From NCBI RefSeq assembly GCF_016772275.1, contig NZ_CP065425.1, positions 1,350,001 to 1,414,000 of the forward strand: a stretch of DNA of 64,000 bases, in the 5' to 3' direction. This DNA is from Heyndrickxia vini. GTDB taxonomy: Bacteria; Bacillota; Bacilli; Bacillales; Bacillaceae_C. The position numbers and the translations under genes are program-made. Positions within the stretch are counted from its first letter, which is position 1; every line of letters begins with the position of its first letter. The notes under the pieces are model-generated. The model was given only the letters and a program-made list of their open reading frames with translations, had not been told where the DNA came from and searched no databases. Shown here piece by piece: positions 19,076 to 27,376 of this stretch.

Positions 19076-19651
19076 ATGAAACATGAAGAGAAAACGGGAA
19101 TTATTTTTGCTGTCTTTTCGTATATCGTTTGGGGAATACTTCCTATGTACTGGAAATGGTTGAATCATATTTCGGCAGAGGAAATTTTGGCGAACCGAAT
19201 TTTTTGGTCTTTCGTATTTATGCTCTTTCTTCTTTTAATAACAAAAAAGTGGGGAGTATTCATTCAAATATTGATGACTTTAAAAGAAAACAGAAAGATT
19301 CTTATCGCACTTGTCTTAGCCTCTATATTAATTACGGTAAACTGGTTCATTTACATATGGGCAGTCAATACTAACCATATTGTTGAAACGAGTCTTGGAT
19401 ACTACATCAATCCATTAGTGAGCATATTATTGGGCGTATTTATTTTAAAAGAAAAGCTGAATAGAGTACAAATAATTTCTTTTTGTATTGCCGCATTAGG
19501 TGTATTAATTCTAACGGTCTCCTATGGGAAATTTCCTTGGATATCCTTTAGCTTAGCAATTTCCTTTGGTCTTTATGGCTTAGTAAAGAAAGTAATTAAA
19601 GTTGATTCATCCATAGGATTAACCCTAGAAACAATGACAATAGCCCCGTTA
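19076..19651 (+). pseudogene. rarD: rarD (EamA/DMT-family permease), 5' part, disrupted by an IS
   Basis: First 192 codons of a RarD-type drug/metabolite transporter: start MKHEEKTGIIFAVFSYIVWG, about six hydrophobic segments, and NWFIYIWAVNTNHIVETSLG, a hallmark of the family. The frame ends in a TTA codon (19649-19651) at which an insertion sequence begins. As it stands the protein would stop just inside the element at TGA. The 3' part continues in the same frame at 21088. Joined, the two give about 309 residues, normal for RarD. Substrate of RarD proteins is uncertain. Confidence 0.92.
19649..19651. repeat. Target-site duplication, left copy (TTA)
   Basis: TTA directly before the IS left end; the same three bases follow the right end at 21085-21087. 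Three-base duplications are typical of the IS150 group. Confidence 0.85.
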
Positions 19652-19655
19652 TGAA

Positions 19656-19698
19656 CTGCACCCCAATTGTTAGACACAACTAACAATTGGAGGTGCAG
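19656..19698 (+). promoter_or_regulatory. Hairpin at the IS left end hiding the orfA ribosome site
   Basis: Arms 19656-19673 and 19680-19698 pair over 18 bases with a single bulged base and a six-base loop. The 3' arm contains GGAGGTG (19689-19695), the orfA ribosome-binding site. Transcripts entering from rarD would fold it shut, while a transcript starting inside the loop or 3' arm would not. Confidence 0.7.
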
Positions 19699-19705
19699 TT
19701 TTTCT

Positions 19706-20215
19706 ATGTCTAAATATTCGTTTGAATTAAAATTAAGGGCAGTATTAGATTATTTAGAGGGCAAAGATTCCTTTCAAATAGTCGCTAGCCGTTTTAATGT
19801 CAGCCTGCCTCCTTTAAAGAATTGGGTGGCACATTATAGAAAAAATGGTGAAGCTGGTTTAATTTCCAACTATACAAATTATGATATTCAATTTAAAATG
19901 GACGTACTAAATTATATGAGTGAATTTGGAGCGTCCTTAACACAAGCTGCGGCTGTTTATAATATTTCTTCCCCTTCTACGATTCTTCAATGGCAGAGGC
20001 AGGTTGAAAGATTAGGTGTGGACGCTCTATTACCAAAGAAAAAGGGGCGTCCATCCATGAAAAAGGAAATTAAGAAATCAGTTCCTGTAGAGGGTTCATA
20101 TGAAGCATTACAAGCTGAAAATGAGCGTTTACGCATGGAGATTGCCTATTTAAAAAAGTTACGAGCCTTAATTCAAGAAAAAGAAAAATCACCGAACAAG
20201 ACAAAGCGCAAATAA
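19706..20215 (+). CDS. IS3-family transposase OrfA
   Basis: 169 residues: two helix-turn-helix segments (about 1-50, with FQIVASRFNVSLPPLKNWV, and 55-105) followed by a leucine-zipper-like helix (YEALQAENERLRMEIAYLKKL, split here near the slippery site) used for dimerisation. It binds the IS ends. The start is the ATG at 19706 behind GGAGGTG. The AAAAAAG at 20152-20158 is where a -1 frameshift would normally join it to OrfB. This copy of orfA looks intact. Confidence 0.92.
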   Translation: MSKYSFELKLRAVLDYLEGKDSFQIVASRFNVSLPPLKNWVAHYRKNGEAGLISNYTNYDIQFKMDVLNYMSEFGASLTQAAAVYNISSPSTILQWQRQVERLGVDALLPKKKGRPSMKKEIKKSVPVEGSYEALQAENERLRMEIAYLKKLRALIQEKEKSPNKTKRK

Positions 20216-21053
20216 TATATGAGTTAAGGCACGAATTTAAGGTGATTGAGTTAGTAAAGATCGCTGGAATTCCACGTAGCACTTATTATTATTGGGTAAA
20301 ACAAATGGATCGACCGGATAAATATAAGGAAATGAAGGAGTTAATTAAGCAGATTTTTGAAGAACATCAGGGACGTTATGGTTACCGTCGAATTACATTA
20401 GAATTACGTAATAAAGGGTATACAATTAATCATAAAACGGTCCGCCGTTTAATGATTGAGCTGGGTTTAAAGTGTCTCGTACGAATGAAAAATATCGGTC
20501 ATACCGAGGACAAGTGGGCAAAACTGCACCTAATATATTAGAACGAGATTTCCATGCATCTAAACCTAACGAAAAGTGGGTGACGGATGTGACAGAATTC
20601 CACCTACATGGGGAAAAGCTATATTTGTCGCCAATTATGGATTTATATAATGGTGAGATTATAGCTTATAATATAGAACATCGCCCTGTATTCTCACTTG
20701 TTTCAAAAATGTTGGACGAAGCCTTTGACCGATTAAATGAGGAAGACACTCCTATCCTCCATTCTGACCAAGGATGGCATTATCAGATGAATCAGTATCG
20801 ATCTGCATTAAAAGAACGAGGAATCATTCAGAGTATGTCCCGTAAAGGGAACTGCTTGGATAACGCAGTCATGGAGAACTTCTTTGGCTTATTAAAGTCT
20901 GAATTGCTTTATCTAAAAGAATTTGAGAGTATGGAACATTTTAAAGTAGAGTTAGTGAATTACATTCACTACTATAACCACAAACGGATTAAGGCAAAAT
21001 TAAAAGGCATGAGTCCGGTTCAATACCGAACTCATGCCCCAGTAGCTGCCTAA
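20153..21053 (+). pseudogene. IS3-family transposase OrfB, frameshifted
   Basis: Entered by -1 frameshift from orfA, it reads through a HTH_21-like region (GRYGYRRITLELRNKGY) up to LKCLVRMKN and then leaves frame. The expected continuation [19 protein letters not shown] lies in the next frame. The break maps to a run of five A (20488-20492) where six would restore RMKKYRSY. Beyond it the rve/DDE core is complete: [16 protein letters not shown] and the glutamate in [14 protein letters not shown]. The transposase is therefore probably dead unless the missing A is a sequencing error or slippage occurs at the run. Confidence 0.88.
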
Positions 21054-21084
21054 ATCCCGTGTCTAACTTTTGGGGTTCAGATCA

Positions 21085-21087
21085 TTA
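21085..21087. repeat. Target-site duplication, right copy (TTA)
   Basis: Matches 19649-19651 on the other side of the element. Confidence 0.85.
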
Positions 21088-21441
21088 TCTTTAATATATA
21101 TGGTTTATTTAGTTTTTAATAGAAGCTTTTCCTTGTTCAAGGGATCCATACAAACGGATCTATTATTAATAGGCGCCGGGGCTGCAACTGCTATTCCACT
21201 TCTCTTTTTTGCTAAAGGGGCACAAAGAATCCCCTTATATTTACTTGGATTCTTACAATATATTGCCCCTTCATTTATGCTGATACTCGGCGTATTTGTT
21301 TACAAAGAGCATTTTAGTATGGTCCATATGATTGCGTTTATCTGTATATGGGTTGCAGCTATTATCATTTCAGTCGGTCATTCAAAATGGTTTATTAGTA
21401 TGACAAATCGGTTAAAAAAGAATAACAGTTTTAGTGCATGA
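21088..21441 (+). pseudogene. rarD: rarD, 3' part beyond the insertion
   Basis: 117 codons continuing the rarD frame exactly where the left part stops: SLIYMVYLVFNRSFSLFKG and then four hydrophobic segments, with IPLLFFAKGAQRIPLYLLGFLQY typical of the RarD C-terminal half. It has no start or ribosome site of its own that I trust. No other damage is visible, so the insertion looks recent. Confidence 0.9.
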
Positions 21442-21497
21442 AAATGGACACAAAAAGCAAAGTAATCATTAATTAGATTGTATTGTGTTCCAGCCTT

Positions 21498-22298
21498 TTA
21501 CAAAAAGATCCTTTTAACTTTCTCCCAAAATGAGTTGTCTTTTAATTTTACCGTTTTGATTAATTTATCACTTAGTTGGATGTCGATTTTTTCAACGTGG
21601 CGAATACTTAGTGCTTCATTGTCCATGCCCATTGTCGGATAAGCATTGCCTGTTTGTACAACTTTCAAGGACAATTTTCTTTTGCCGCTAAGGATAAAAG
21701 AGGAACCTAATGTTCTGTATTGATTATTGTTTAGCGATGCAAGCTCACTCACTTGAAGACATGGCAACAATGGATCTACTATTGCTCCGTTTACTGATTT
21801 ATTATAAGCGGTGCTTCCAGTTGGTGTAGCAATTAGCATCCCATCTCCTCTAAATGTTTCGAATGGAAGGTCATCTATGAATACATCCATAACAAATGTT
21901 TTAATAATCCCGGAGCGAATGCTAAATTCATTGAGACAATAAAATGAACCTTGTTGATTTATATTTACTTGAATAACAGGATATTTTCTTACTTCTATTT
22001 TGTCCAATTTCATCGCATCAATCATTTCGGCCACATCATCAATATGAAAATCACAATACATTCCTAGGCGATCTTTCGTAGACACGCCTAGATAAAGACA
22101 ATCTTGCCTAAATCCTGACTTTCTAACTGCCTGCAAAAAGGTGCCATCACTTCCGACACTAATAATAATGTTTGCATCTTCCGCATGATCCACAAGGGTA
22201 AAATCATACTTTTTTGCTGAATCTATTAAAGGGGTTAATTTTTGTTCGATTTCTTGTTGATTATTGTAATAAAAGTAAATATTCTTTCTTTCAGCCAT
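21498..22298 (-). CDS. NAD kinase (YtdI/PpnKB type)
   Basis: 266 residues. It phosphorylates NAD to NADP with ATP or polyphosphate. The diphosphate-binding motif is SVGSDGTFL (the GGDGT site with S in place of G), and the second signature TPTGSTAYNKS is intact. B. subtilis has two NAD kinases; the GSDG form next to sppA corresponds to ytdI. The ATG is preceded by AAAGGTGAT. It converges on the remnant of rarD and diverges from sppA. Confidence 0.93.
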   Translation of the reverse strand: MAERKNIYFYYNNQQEIEQKLTPLIDSAKKYDFTLVDHAEDANIIISVGSDGTFLQAVRKSGFRQDCLYLGVSTKDRLGMYCDFHIDDVAEMIDAMKLDKIEVRKYPVIQVNINQQGSFYCLNEFSIRSGIIKTFVMDVFIDDLPFETFRGDGMLIATPTGSTAYNKSVNGAIVDPLLPCLQVSELASLNNNQYRTLGSSFILSGKRKLSLKVVQTGNAYPTMGMDNEALSIRHVEKIDIQLSDKLIKTVKLKDNSFWEKVKRIFL

Positions 22299-22493
22299 GA
22301 AATATCACCTTTCTCTTAGTGAATTTTTAATTCAAACTTTCATTTGTGTGCAAGATAAGTTTACCATTATTACGAAACTTTTTAAAAAAGGAATCCGTAC
22401 TACAAAAGAGTATAAATACCGAAGTTTTCTCATCTATACATATCTTATTATGTCCATACTAATAAATAGAGAGAAAGAAGGATGATGTGAATT

Positions 22494-23504
22494 ATGAATA
22501 AAAAACGGTGGGGAGCACTTGCCATTGCTGTACTGCTTTTTGGAGTATCAATTATTGTGAATTTTGCTAGTCTTGCATTTACAACAGATTTCTCGAAGTT
22601 TTTTGAGGAGACTTTCACTACATCCAATGAAAACTTTTCGGAAGAAATAATGGAAGACGGTGATGAATTTGAAAAAATTGCCATTCTAGAAGTTGATGGG
22701 GTCATTCAAGATACCGGCAGTAGCAACTCTTTGCTCAATAGCGGTTCTTACAATCATCAAGATTTTATGAAGCAGTTAAATCATGTAAAAGAAGATAATG
22801 ATGTGAAAGCAATGATTTTGCGAGTGAATTCTCCAGGCGGCGGTGTCGTAGAATCAGCAGAAATTCACGATAAAATAATCGACATTCAACAAAAAGCAAA
22901 AAAACCTGTGTATGTATCAATGGGTGCAACTGCCGCTTCCGGTGGTTATTATATTTCTACTCCTGCGGATAAAATCTTCGCGAGCAAAGAAACGATGACA
23001 GGCTCACTTGGTGTGATTATGCAAGGAGTCAATTATTCAGAATTAGCAAAAGACTTCGGGGTAGACTTTGTAACGATAAAAAGTGGACCTTACAAAGATA
23101 TAATGAGTCCCTCTCGAAAAATGACAAATGAAGAGAAAAAGATTATTCAAACGATGGTAAATAACTCATATGAAGGTTTTGTTCAAGTCATTGCACAAGG
23201 CAGACATATGTCAGAAAATACGGTAAGAAAAATAGCTGATGGGCGCGTTTACGATGGAAGGCAGGCAAAAGAATTACATTTGATTGATGGTTTCGGTTAC
23301 TTAGAAGATGTGATTGATCATGTACGAAGTGATTATCATTTGAAAAATGCACAAGTTGTTCGGTATAAAAATGATGGGGGCTTAGGTTCTCTCTTCTCAA
23401 TGGCTGCCCAAAAAATGATGGGAAAAGAAGCTGACGTAACGGGTTTAATGAAAATGTTGTCACAGCCTAATGCACCACGATTAATGTATATCTACTCGGA
23501 ATAA
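22494..23504 (+). CDS. sppA: Signal peptide peptidase SppA
   Basis: 336 residues, the short single-domain form of Gram-positive bacteria. One N-terminal membrane segment (about 5-30) anchors an outside protease domain. The Ser/Lys dyad is S149 in GATAASGGYY and K201 in KDIMSPSR, with the 52-residue spacing known from B. subtilis SppA. It degrades leftover signal peptides and is linked there to lantibiotic resistance. The following gene, yteJ, is 13 bp downstream and probably co-transcribed. Confidence 0.96.
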   Translation: MNKKRWGALAIAVLLFGVSIIVNFASLAFTTDFSKFFEETFTTSNENFSEEIMEDGDEFEKIAILEVDGVIQDTGSSNSLLNSGSYNHQDFMKQLNHVKEDNDVKAMILRVNSPGGGVVESAEIHDKIIDIQQKAKKPVYVSMGATAASGGYYISTPADKIFASKETMTGSLGVIMQGVNYSELAKDFGVDFVTIKSGPYKDIMSPSRKMTNEEKKIIQTMVNNSYEGFVQVIAQGRHMSENTVRKIADGRVYDGRQAKELHLIDGFGYLEDVIDHVRSDYHLKNAQVVRYKNDGGLGSLFSMAAQKMMGKEADVTGLMKMLSQPNAPRLMYIYSE

Positions 23505-23517
23505 GGGGGGAGCACTG

Positions 23518-24036
23518 ATGACTGTAGAACAAGATTCAGCAAATAAACAAAACGAAATGCCGGTAATCAATGAAACCATAAATGTAAGTCAGAAATTCTC
23601 TTTTGCAGGATTTTGGATGAGATTTTGGGCATATCTTCTAGATATTGTTGTAATAGCTAGTATAAGTCGATTAATTATAAAGCCTGTTTTTCGAATTATA
23701 GATATCCCTTTAACTGATTCAGGATTGTTTACACCCTATTCAATTGTCACAGCCTTAGTATTTTATTTATACTTCATAATAATGACTAAATTTTTGAGTG
23801 CCACGATTGGAAAAATGGTGTTTGGATTAAAAGTGATTTCACTAAAAGAAAAGAAACTTACATGGAGTACAATCATTTTCCGTGAAGGTATCGGACGGTA
23901 TATTTCAGTTTTTATAAAAATATTATATGTTCTCGTTGCTTTTACTCCGTATAAACAAGGTATCCATGATATTTTTGCCGATACATCCGTCATACATGAG
24001 AGAACAGTAAAACAATTTCAATCAAAACCGGCATGA
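23518..24036 (+). CDS. yteJ: RDD-family membrane protein YteJ
   Basis: 172 residues. The RDD domain (AGFWMRFWAYLLDIVVIASISRLI, shown by its R and two D residues, about 31-150) carries three or four hydrophobic segments, with a polar N-terminal tail. In B. subtilis SppA and YteJ form a membrane complex in which YteJ inhibits SppA; the same adjacency here (13-bp gap, GGGGGG ribosome site) supports that function. Confidence 0.88.
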   Translation: MTVEQDSANKQNEMPVINETINVSQKFSFAGFWMRFWAYLLDIVVIASISRLIIKPVFRIIDIPLTDSGLFTPYSIVTALVFYLYFIIMTKFLSATIGKMVFGLKVISLKEKKLTWSTIIFREGIGRYISVFIKILYVLVAFTPYKQGIHDIFADTSVIHERTVKQFQSKPA

Positions 24037-24066
24037 AATGAAAAATGTTATCAAACAGCGATATAT

Positions 24067-24110
24067 AAACCCGTATTACAGTATTTAGTAATACGGGTTT
24101 ATTTTTTTTC
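24067..24110 (+). terminator. Terminator of sppA-yteJ
   Basis: AAACCCGTATTAC (24067-24079) pairs with GTAATACGGGTTT (24088-24100), followed by a long T run. Confidence 0.9.
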
Positions 24111-24149
24111 TATTATGGCGAGAATGTAAGGCTGAAAGGTTGTGAAGAA

Positions 24150-24827
24150 ATGATCGTAGCCTCTATTATCATAGGTATTTTACTTCTATTTTTACTTATT
24201 ATTTGGTTTACAACACTCACTATCTTCATAGATTATTCACATAGAATGGACGATGACCATTTAAGGGTTCATTTCATTATTTGGAAGTTTATTCGCTATA
24301 AATTGAAAATACCGACAATCAAAGTTGAAAAAGATGAGCCGACTATTACATATGAAAAGAAAACGAATACTGGGACACATACACACTCTGAAATTACTAC
24401 TAAAGAAATAACTGAGCGAATATCAGATTTTAAGGAGTTACTAGAACATATTTTTGGATTAAAAATTATTATAAGAAAATTTTTAAAAAAAGTCAGAATC
24501 ACTCAATTGGAGTGGCATTCTACCATCGGCTTAAAAGACGCAGCATTAACGGGAAAACTGACTGGAACAGCAATGGCACTAAAATCAATCATTATCGCTT
24601 TCATTAGCAAGAAAATGAACTTGATGCAATTTCCTAGTTACTCCGTTACACCATCTTTTCAAATTCCGATCTCAGAAACTGCACTGAAATGTATGATTAA
24701 AATAAGAATCGGGAATGCTATTGTAGCAGGATTAAAAATAGTAAAGTTTTGGAGAGGCGGTAAAGGGTCTTTCAAAACAAAGCCATTAACGATGATTTCT
24801 AAAGAAGATTCTAATGAATCTTTGTAA
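24150..24827 (+). CDS. ytfI: DUF2953 protein YtfI
   Basis: 225 residues with one N-terminal membrane segment (about 2-25) and a basic, mostly polar remainder. It matches the DUF2953 family by context and by the stretch LEWHSTIGLKDAALTGKLTGTAMALK. It lies 17 bp before gerW, the arrangement seen in Bacillus where the pair is expressed in the forespore. Biochemical function is unknown. Confidence 0.85.
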   Translation: MIVASIIIGILLLFLLIIWFTTLTIFIDYSHRMDDDHLRVHFIIWKFIRYKLKIPTIKVEKDEPTITYEKKTNTGTHTHSEITTKEITERISDFKELLEHIFGLKIIIRKFLKKVRITQLEWHSTIGLKDAALTGKLTGTAMALKSIIIAFISKKMNLMQFPSYSVTPSFQIPISETALKCMIKIRIGNAIVAGLKIVKFWRGGKGSFKTKPLTMISKEDSNESL

Positions 24828-24844
24828 GAGATAGGAGGATTACT

Positions 24845-25327
24845 ATGGGTGAACATCCAATTGAAGGATTAATGACAGCAGCAATGGAAAACTTAAAGGA
24901 AATGATTGATGTAAATACAATCATTGGTGATCCCGTTGAAACACCAGATGGTAGTGTCATCTTAACTGTATCAAAAGTGGGATTCGGGTTTGCCGCAGGT
25001 GGAAGTCAATTTAATGGCCCTAAAAAGTCAAGTTCGGAAGGACAAGGACAAAACGGTCAACAAGGTGGTAAATCGGATTTACCATTTGGAGGCGGAAGTG
25101 GTGGTGGAGTTTCGATTACCCCTATTGCTTTTTTAATCGTTAACTCTCAAGGAGTAAAAATGCTTCATCTTGATGAGAGTACACATTTACTTGAAAAAAT
25201 ATTGGATATTGCCCCAAGTGTTGTGGATAAAATTCAAGGTATGATAAAGAAAAATAATCAAAATACCGATTCAAATGGATGGAAAAACCACCAACCAACG
25301 AACCAAAAACAAGATTTTGATTTTTAA
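24845..25327 (+). CDS. gerW: GerW-family sporulation protein (YtfJ)
   Basis: 160 residues: a conserved N-terminal region (MGEHPIEGLMTAAMENLKEM, about 1-45), a beta-rich part (PDGSVILTVSKVGFGFAAGG), a glycine/glutamine-rich linker (about 60-90) and a hydrophobic conserved segment ITPIAFLIVNSQGVKML. YtfJ/GerW is made in the forespore and affects spore germination with single-amino-acid germinants. Strong AGGAGG ribosome site; operon with ytfI; hairpin after the stop. Confidence 0.92.
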   Translation: MGEHPIEGLMTAAMENLKEMIDVNTIIGDPVETPDGSVILTVSKVGFGFAAGGSQFNGPKKSSSEGQGQNGQQGGKSDLPFGGGSGGGVSITPIAFLIVNSQGVKMLHLDESTHLLEKILDIAPSVVDKIQGMIKKNNQNTDSNGWKNHQPTNQKQDFDF

Positions 25328-25352
25328 AACTCGCCAATGGCGAGTTTTTAAT
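25328..25352 (+). terminator. Terminator of ytfI-gerW
   Basis: AACTCGCC directly paired with GGCGAGTT, then a T run, just after the gerW stop. Confidence 0.8.
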
Positions 25353-25414
25353 TGGTAAAATAGATAAAATTTCAGTATGATTATCATAAATACATAAAAG
25401 GAGGAATTCAAACG

Positions 25415-25915
25415 ATGACAAATGTTACATTTAAAGGAAATCCAGTAACTGTGCTTGGAAATGAAGTGAAAGTGGGAGATACTGCTCCGAATTTCACCGT
25501 GTTGGCTAATGATTTATCAGAGGTAACACTTAACGATACAAAAGGGAAAGTTCGTTTAATTAGTGTTGTACCATCGATTGATACTGGTGTATGTGATGCA
25601 CAGACACGTCGTTTTAATGAAGAAGCATCAAAATTAAACAATGTTGAAGTGTTAACAATTTCTTGTGATCTGCCATTTGCCCAAAGCAGATGGTGTGCTG
25701 CAAGCGGTTTGGAAAATGTTAAAACGTTATCTGACCATCGCGATCTTTCATTTGGAGAAGCATACGGTGTAATTATGAAAGAATTACGATTACTTGCTCG
25801 TTCAGTGTTTGTAGTCGATAGTAATGATAAAGTAGTTTATGTTGAATACGTAGGCGAAGGCACGAATCATCCTGATTATGAAAAAGCAATCGAAGCAGCT
25901 AAACAAGCGAAGTAA
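25415..25915 (+). CDS. tpx: Thiol peroxidase Tpx (atypical 2-Cys peroxiredoxin)
   Basis: 166 residues. Peroxidatic cysteine C60 in [16 protein letters not shown] and resolving cysteine C94 in QSRWCAASG, the spacing of the Tpx class. It reduces peroxides with thioredoxin in the cytoplasm. AAAGGAGGA ribosome site. Followed by a small hairpin and then ytxK, 68 bp away; the same pair occurs in B. subtilis. Confidence 0.97.
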   Translation: MTNVTFKGNPVTVLGNEVKVGDTAPNFTVLANDLSEVTLNDTKGKVRLISVVPSIDTGVCDAQTRRFNEEASKLNNVEVLTISCDLPFAQSRWCAASGLENVKTLSDHRDLSFGEAYGVIMKELRLLARSVFVVDSNDKVVYVEYVGEGTNHPDYEKAIEAAKQAK

Positions 25916-25940
25916 ATTAAAAAATGTAAGGAATCAGTGT

Positions 25941-25964
25941 CCCCGATACGAATCGGGGATTTTA
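25941..25964 (+). terminator. Hairpin between tpx and ytxK
   Basis: CCCCGAT (25941-25947) pairs with ATCGGGG (25952-25958), followed by ATTTTAT. The weak T-tract suggests a partial terminator. Confidence 0.55.
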
Positions 25965-25983
25965 TGTTGGGAGGAAAAGACTT

Positions 25984-26973
25984 ATGAATACTACTCCAAT
26001 GGAAACGATCTTCAATGTTTTAAATGAAACAGCTCTAATATTGCAAGAGGAACTCTCCTGCACTTATTTGGAGGCACTTGCCGAAACTGGAGAAAATTTA
26101 TTTCATGGGGATATTGTGCAAGAAGAAGTAAGTGAATTAAATAAAAAAAGACTAAAGAAAAAATACGAAGAAATTAAACTTCCTTCATTTACCCAAGAAC
26201 AAATCCGGAAAGCATTCCAATTAGCCATTTTAAAAGGGATGAAAGACAATGTTCAGCCAAATCATCAAATGACGCCTGATACGATTGGGTTAGTGATAAG
26301 TTATTTAATTAAGAGATTTACAGAGCGGTATAAAACGTTTTCTATACTTGATCCAGCAGTTGGTACGGGAAATTTGTTAACGACAATAATGAATCAATTA
26401 GAGGATAAAGCAACCACCGCTTATGGAGTAGATATTGATGATATTCTAATTAAACTGGCATACATCGGAGCAAATCTGCAAAGTCAGCCTGTTCAATTGT
26501 ATAATCAAGATTCATTAGAACATTTATTTATCGATCCTGTAGATGTGGTTGTAAGTGATCTACCGGTTGGGTACTATCCAAATGATATGGGTGCTTCAAA
26601 ATATGAGCTGAAATCAGAGAAAGGTCATTCCTATGCCCATCATCTATTTATCGAGCAAAGCATAAATTATACGAAGCCAGGAGGATATTTATTTTTTCTA
26701 ATTCCAAATGGACTATTTGAATCAGAAGAAGCACCGAAATTACATAAATTTTTATCGGAGCAAGCACATATCCAAGGTGTGATTCAACTTCCGCTTTCCA
26801 TCTTTAAAAATCCAAATGCTGCAAAAAGCATCTTGATTCTTCAAAAGAAGGATGATTCCGTACAAGGACCGAAACAAGTACTTATTGCTAATCTACCAAC
26901 ATTATCAAACCAAAATGCAATGGAGTCAATGCTCGCAAAACTTGATAAGTGGTTTCGGGAAAATAAAGAATGA
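25984..26973 (+). CDS. ytxK: Class I SAM-dependent methyltransferase YtxK
   Basis: 329 residues, N6-adenine-type DNA methyltransferase fold. The SAM-binding motif I is SILDPAVGTGNLL (about 119-131). The catalytic loop is VVSDLPVGYYP, where most DNA methylases have NPPY, so the usual N/D-P-P-Y signature is altered to D-L-P-V. The N-terminal 100 residues are helical, as in type I HsdM relatives. No restriction partner is nearby and the gene is a stable resident between tpx and ackA in Bacillus, so a restriction role is unlikely. Target unknown. Confidence 0.85.
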   Translation: MNTTPMETIFNVLNETALILQEELSCTYLEALAETGENLFHGDIVQEEVSELNKKRLKKKYEEIKLPSFTQEQIRKAFQLAILKGMKDNVQPNHQMTPDTIGLVISYLIKRFTERYKTFSILDPAVGTGNLLTTIMNQLEDKATTAYGVDIDDILIKLAYIGANLQSQPVQLYNQDSLEHLFIDPVDVVVSDLPVGYYPNDMGASKYELKSEKGHSYAHHLFIEQSINYTKPGGYLFFLIPNGLFESEEAPKLHKFLSEQAHIQGVIQLPLSIFKNPNAAKSILILQKKDDSVQGPKQVLIANLPTLSNQNAMESMLAKLDKWFRENKE

Positions 26974-26984
26974 TGAAAACTAAT

Positions 26985-27015
26985 AACCGGTATTTGATAT
27001 GCCGGTTACTTTTAT
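26985..27015 (+). terminator. Terminator of ytxK
   Basis: AACCGGTAT pairs with ATGCCGGTT (26985-27007), followed by a T-rich tract. Confidence 0.75.
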
Positions 27016-27050
27016 TTGTTCGAAATCGTTCGAATAAACTTTCTTCTTTC

Positions 27051-27066
27051 GTGTAAACGATTACTC
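27051..27066. promoter_or_regulatory. Candidate CcpA cre site upstream of ackA
   Basis: GTGTAAACGATTACTC fits the cre consensus except for the last core base. It lies about 35 bp upstream of the TTGACT box. In B. subtilis CcpA activates ackA from an upstream cre, which fits this placement. Confidence 0.6.
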
Positions 27067-27203
27067 CCTTCTTTATGCTTGAAAATATCTATTTTGACTA
27101 TTAAAATGAGAAGTCGTTAATAGTTATAGATTGAAATGCATAACCTAAGTAATGATATATTTCATAAAATCAGTAGTGTAAGATAGATGACTTTCTGAAT
27201 AAA

Positions 27204-27354
27204 CTGTCTAGCTGCAGCGCCTAGCCCCTCGAGGGAAAGTTCTAATGCCAACTTTCCTAGGTCAAATGTTCTTCGGCAATAAAAGTCAAAGAGCGGACTT
27301 TTTTTGCCGAAGAACATTTGCTTGTCGGGGCTGAGCAAGGCGCTTTTAGCTTTT
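27204..27354. repeat. Structured intergenic repeat, copy 1
   Basis: About 150 bp, largely palindromic. Inner arms AAATGTTCTTCGGCA and TGCCGAAGAACATTT pair perfectly, and the outer parts CAGCGCCTAGCCCC and GGGGCTGAGCAAGGCGC pair imperfectly. An inverted relative lies at 34040-34163. Relative to that copy, this one has an extra 27 bp (27234-27260) that is itself a hairpin (GAAAGTT/AACTTTC). Confidence 0.9.
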
Positions 27355-27376
27355 CTAATAGAAAGGAAAGGTAGTA

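Larger units (their letters stand above)
19652..21084 (+). mobile_element. IS3-family (IS150-group) insertion sequence inside rarD
   Basis: 1,433 bp. The 26-bp terminal inverted repeats (19652-19677 and 21059-21084) match at 22 of 26 positions and start with TGA. The flanks carry a 3-bp duplication (TTA). Inside are orfA with two helix-turn-helix motifs, an AAAAAAG slippery site at 20152-20158, and orfB with a DDE integrase core. orfB carries a frameshift, so this copy is probably not autonomous. It is inserted in the same direction as rarD. A hairpin at 19656-19698 covers the orfA ribosome site. Confidence 0.95.
26974..27376 (+). promoter_or_regulatory. ytxK-ackA intergenic region (overview)
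   Basis: About 400 bp without a gene. In order it holds the ytxK terminator, a cre site (27051-27066), a TTGACT box (27094-27099) that may be the ackA -35, with no convincing -10 at standard spacing, the structured intergenic repeat (27204-27354), and the ackA ribosome site GAAAGG. Confidence 0.6.

Noticed and set aside
20152-20158. AAAAAAG in the IS as a damaging frameshift
   Set aside because: This is the programmed -1 slippage signal normal for IS3-family orfA/orfB fusion; the harmful shift is the later A-run at 20488-20492.
25984-26973. ytxK as part of a restriction-modification or defence system
   Set aside because: No restriction or specificity subunit nearby, and the gene is a conserved neighbour of tpx and ackA in Bacillus.
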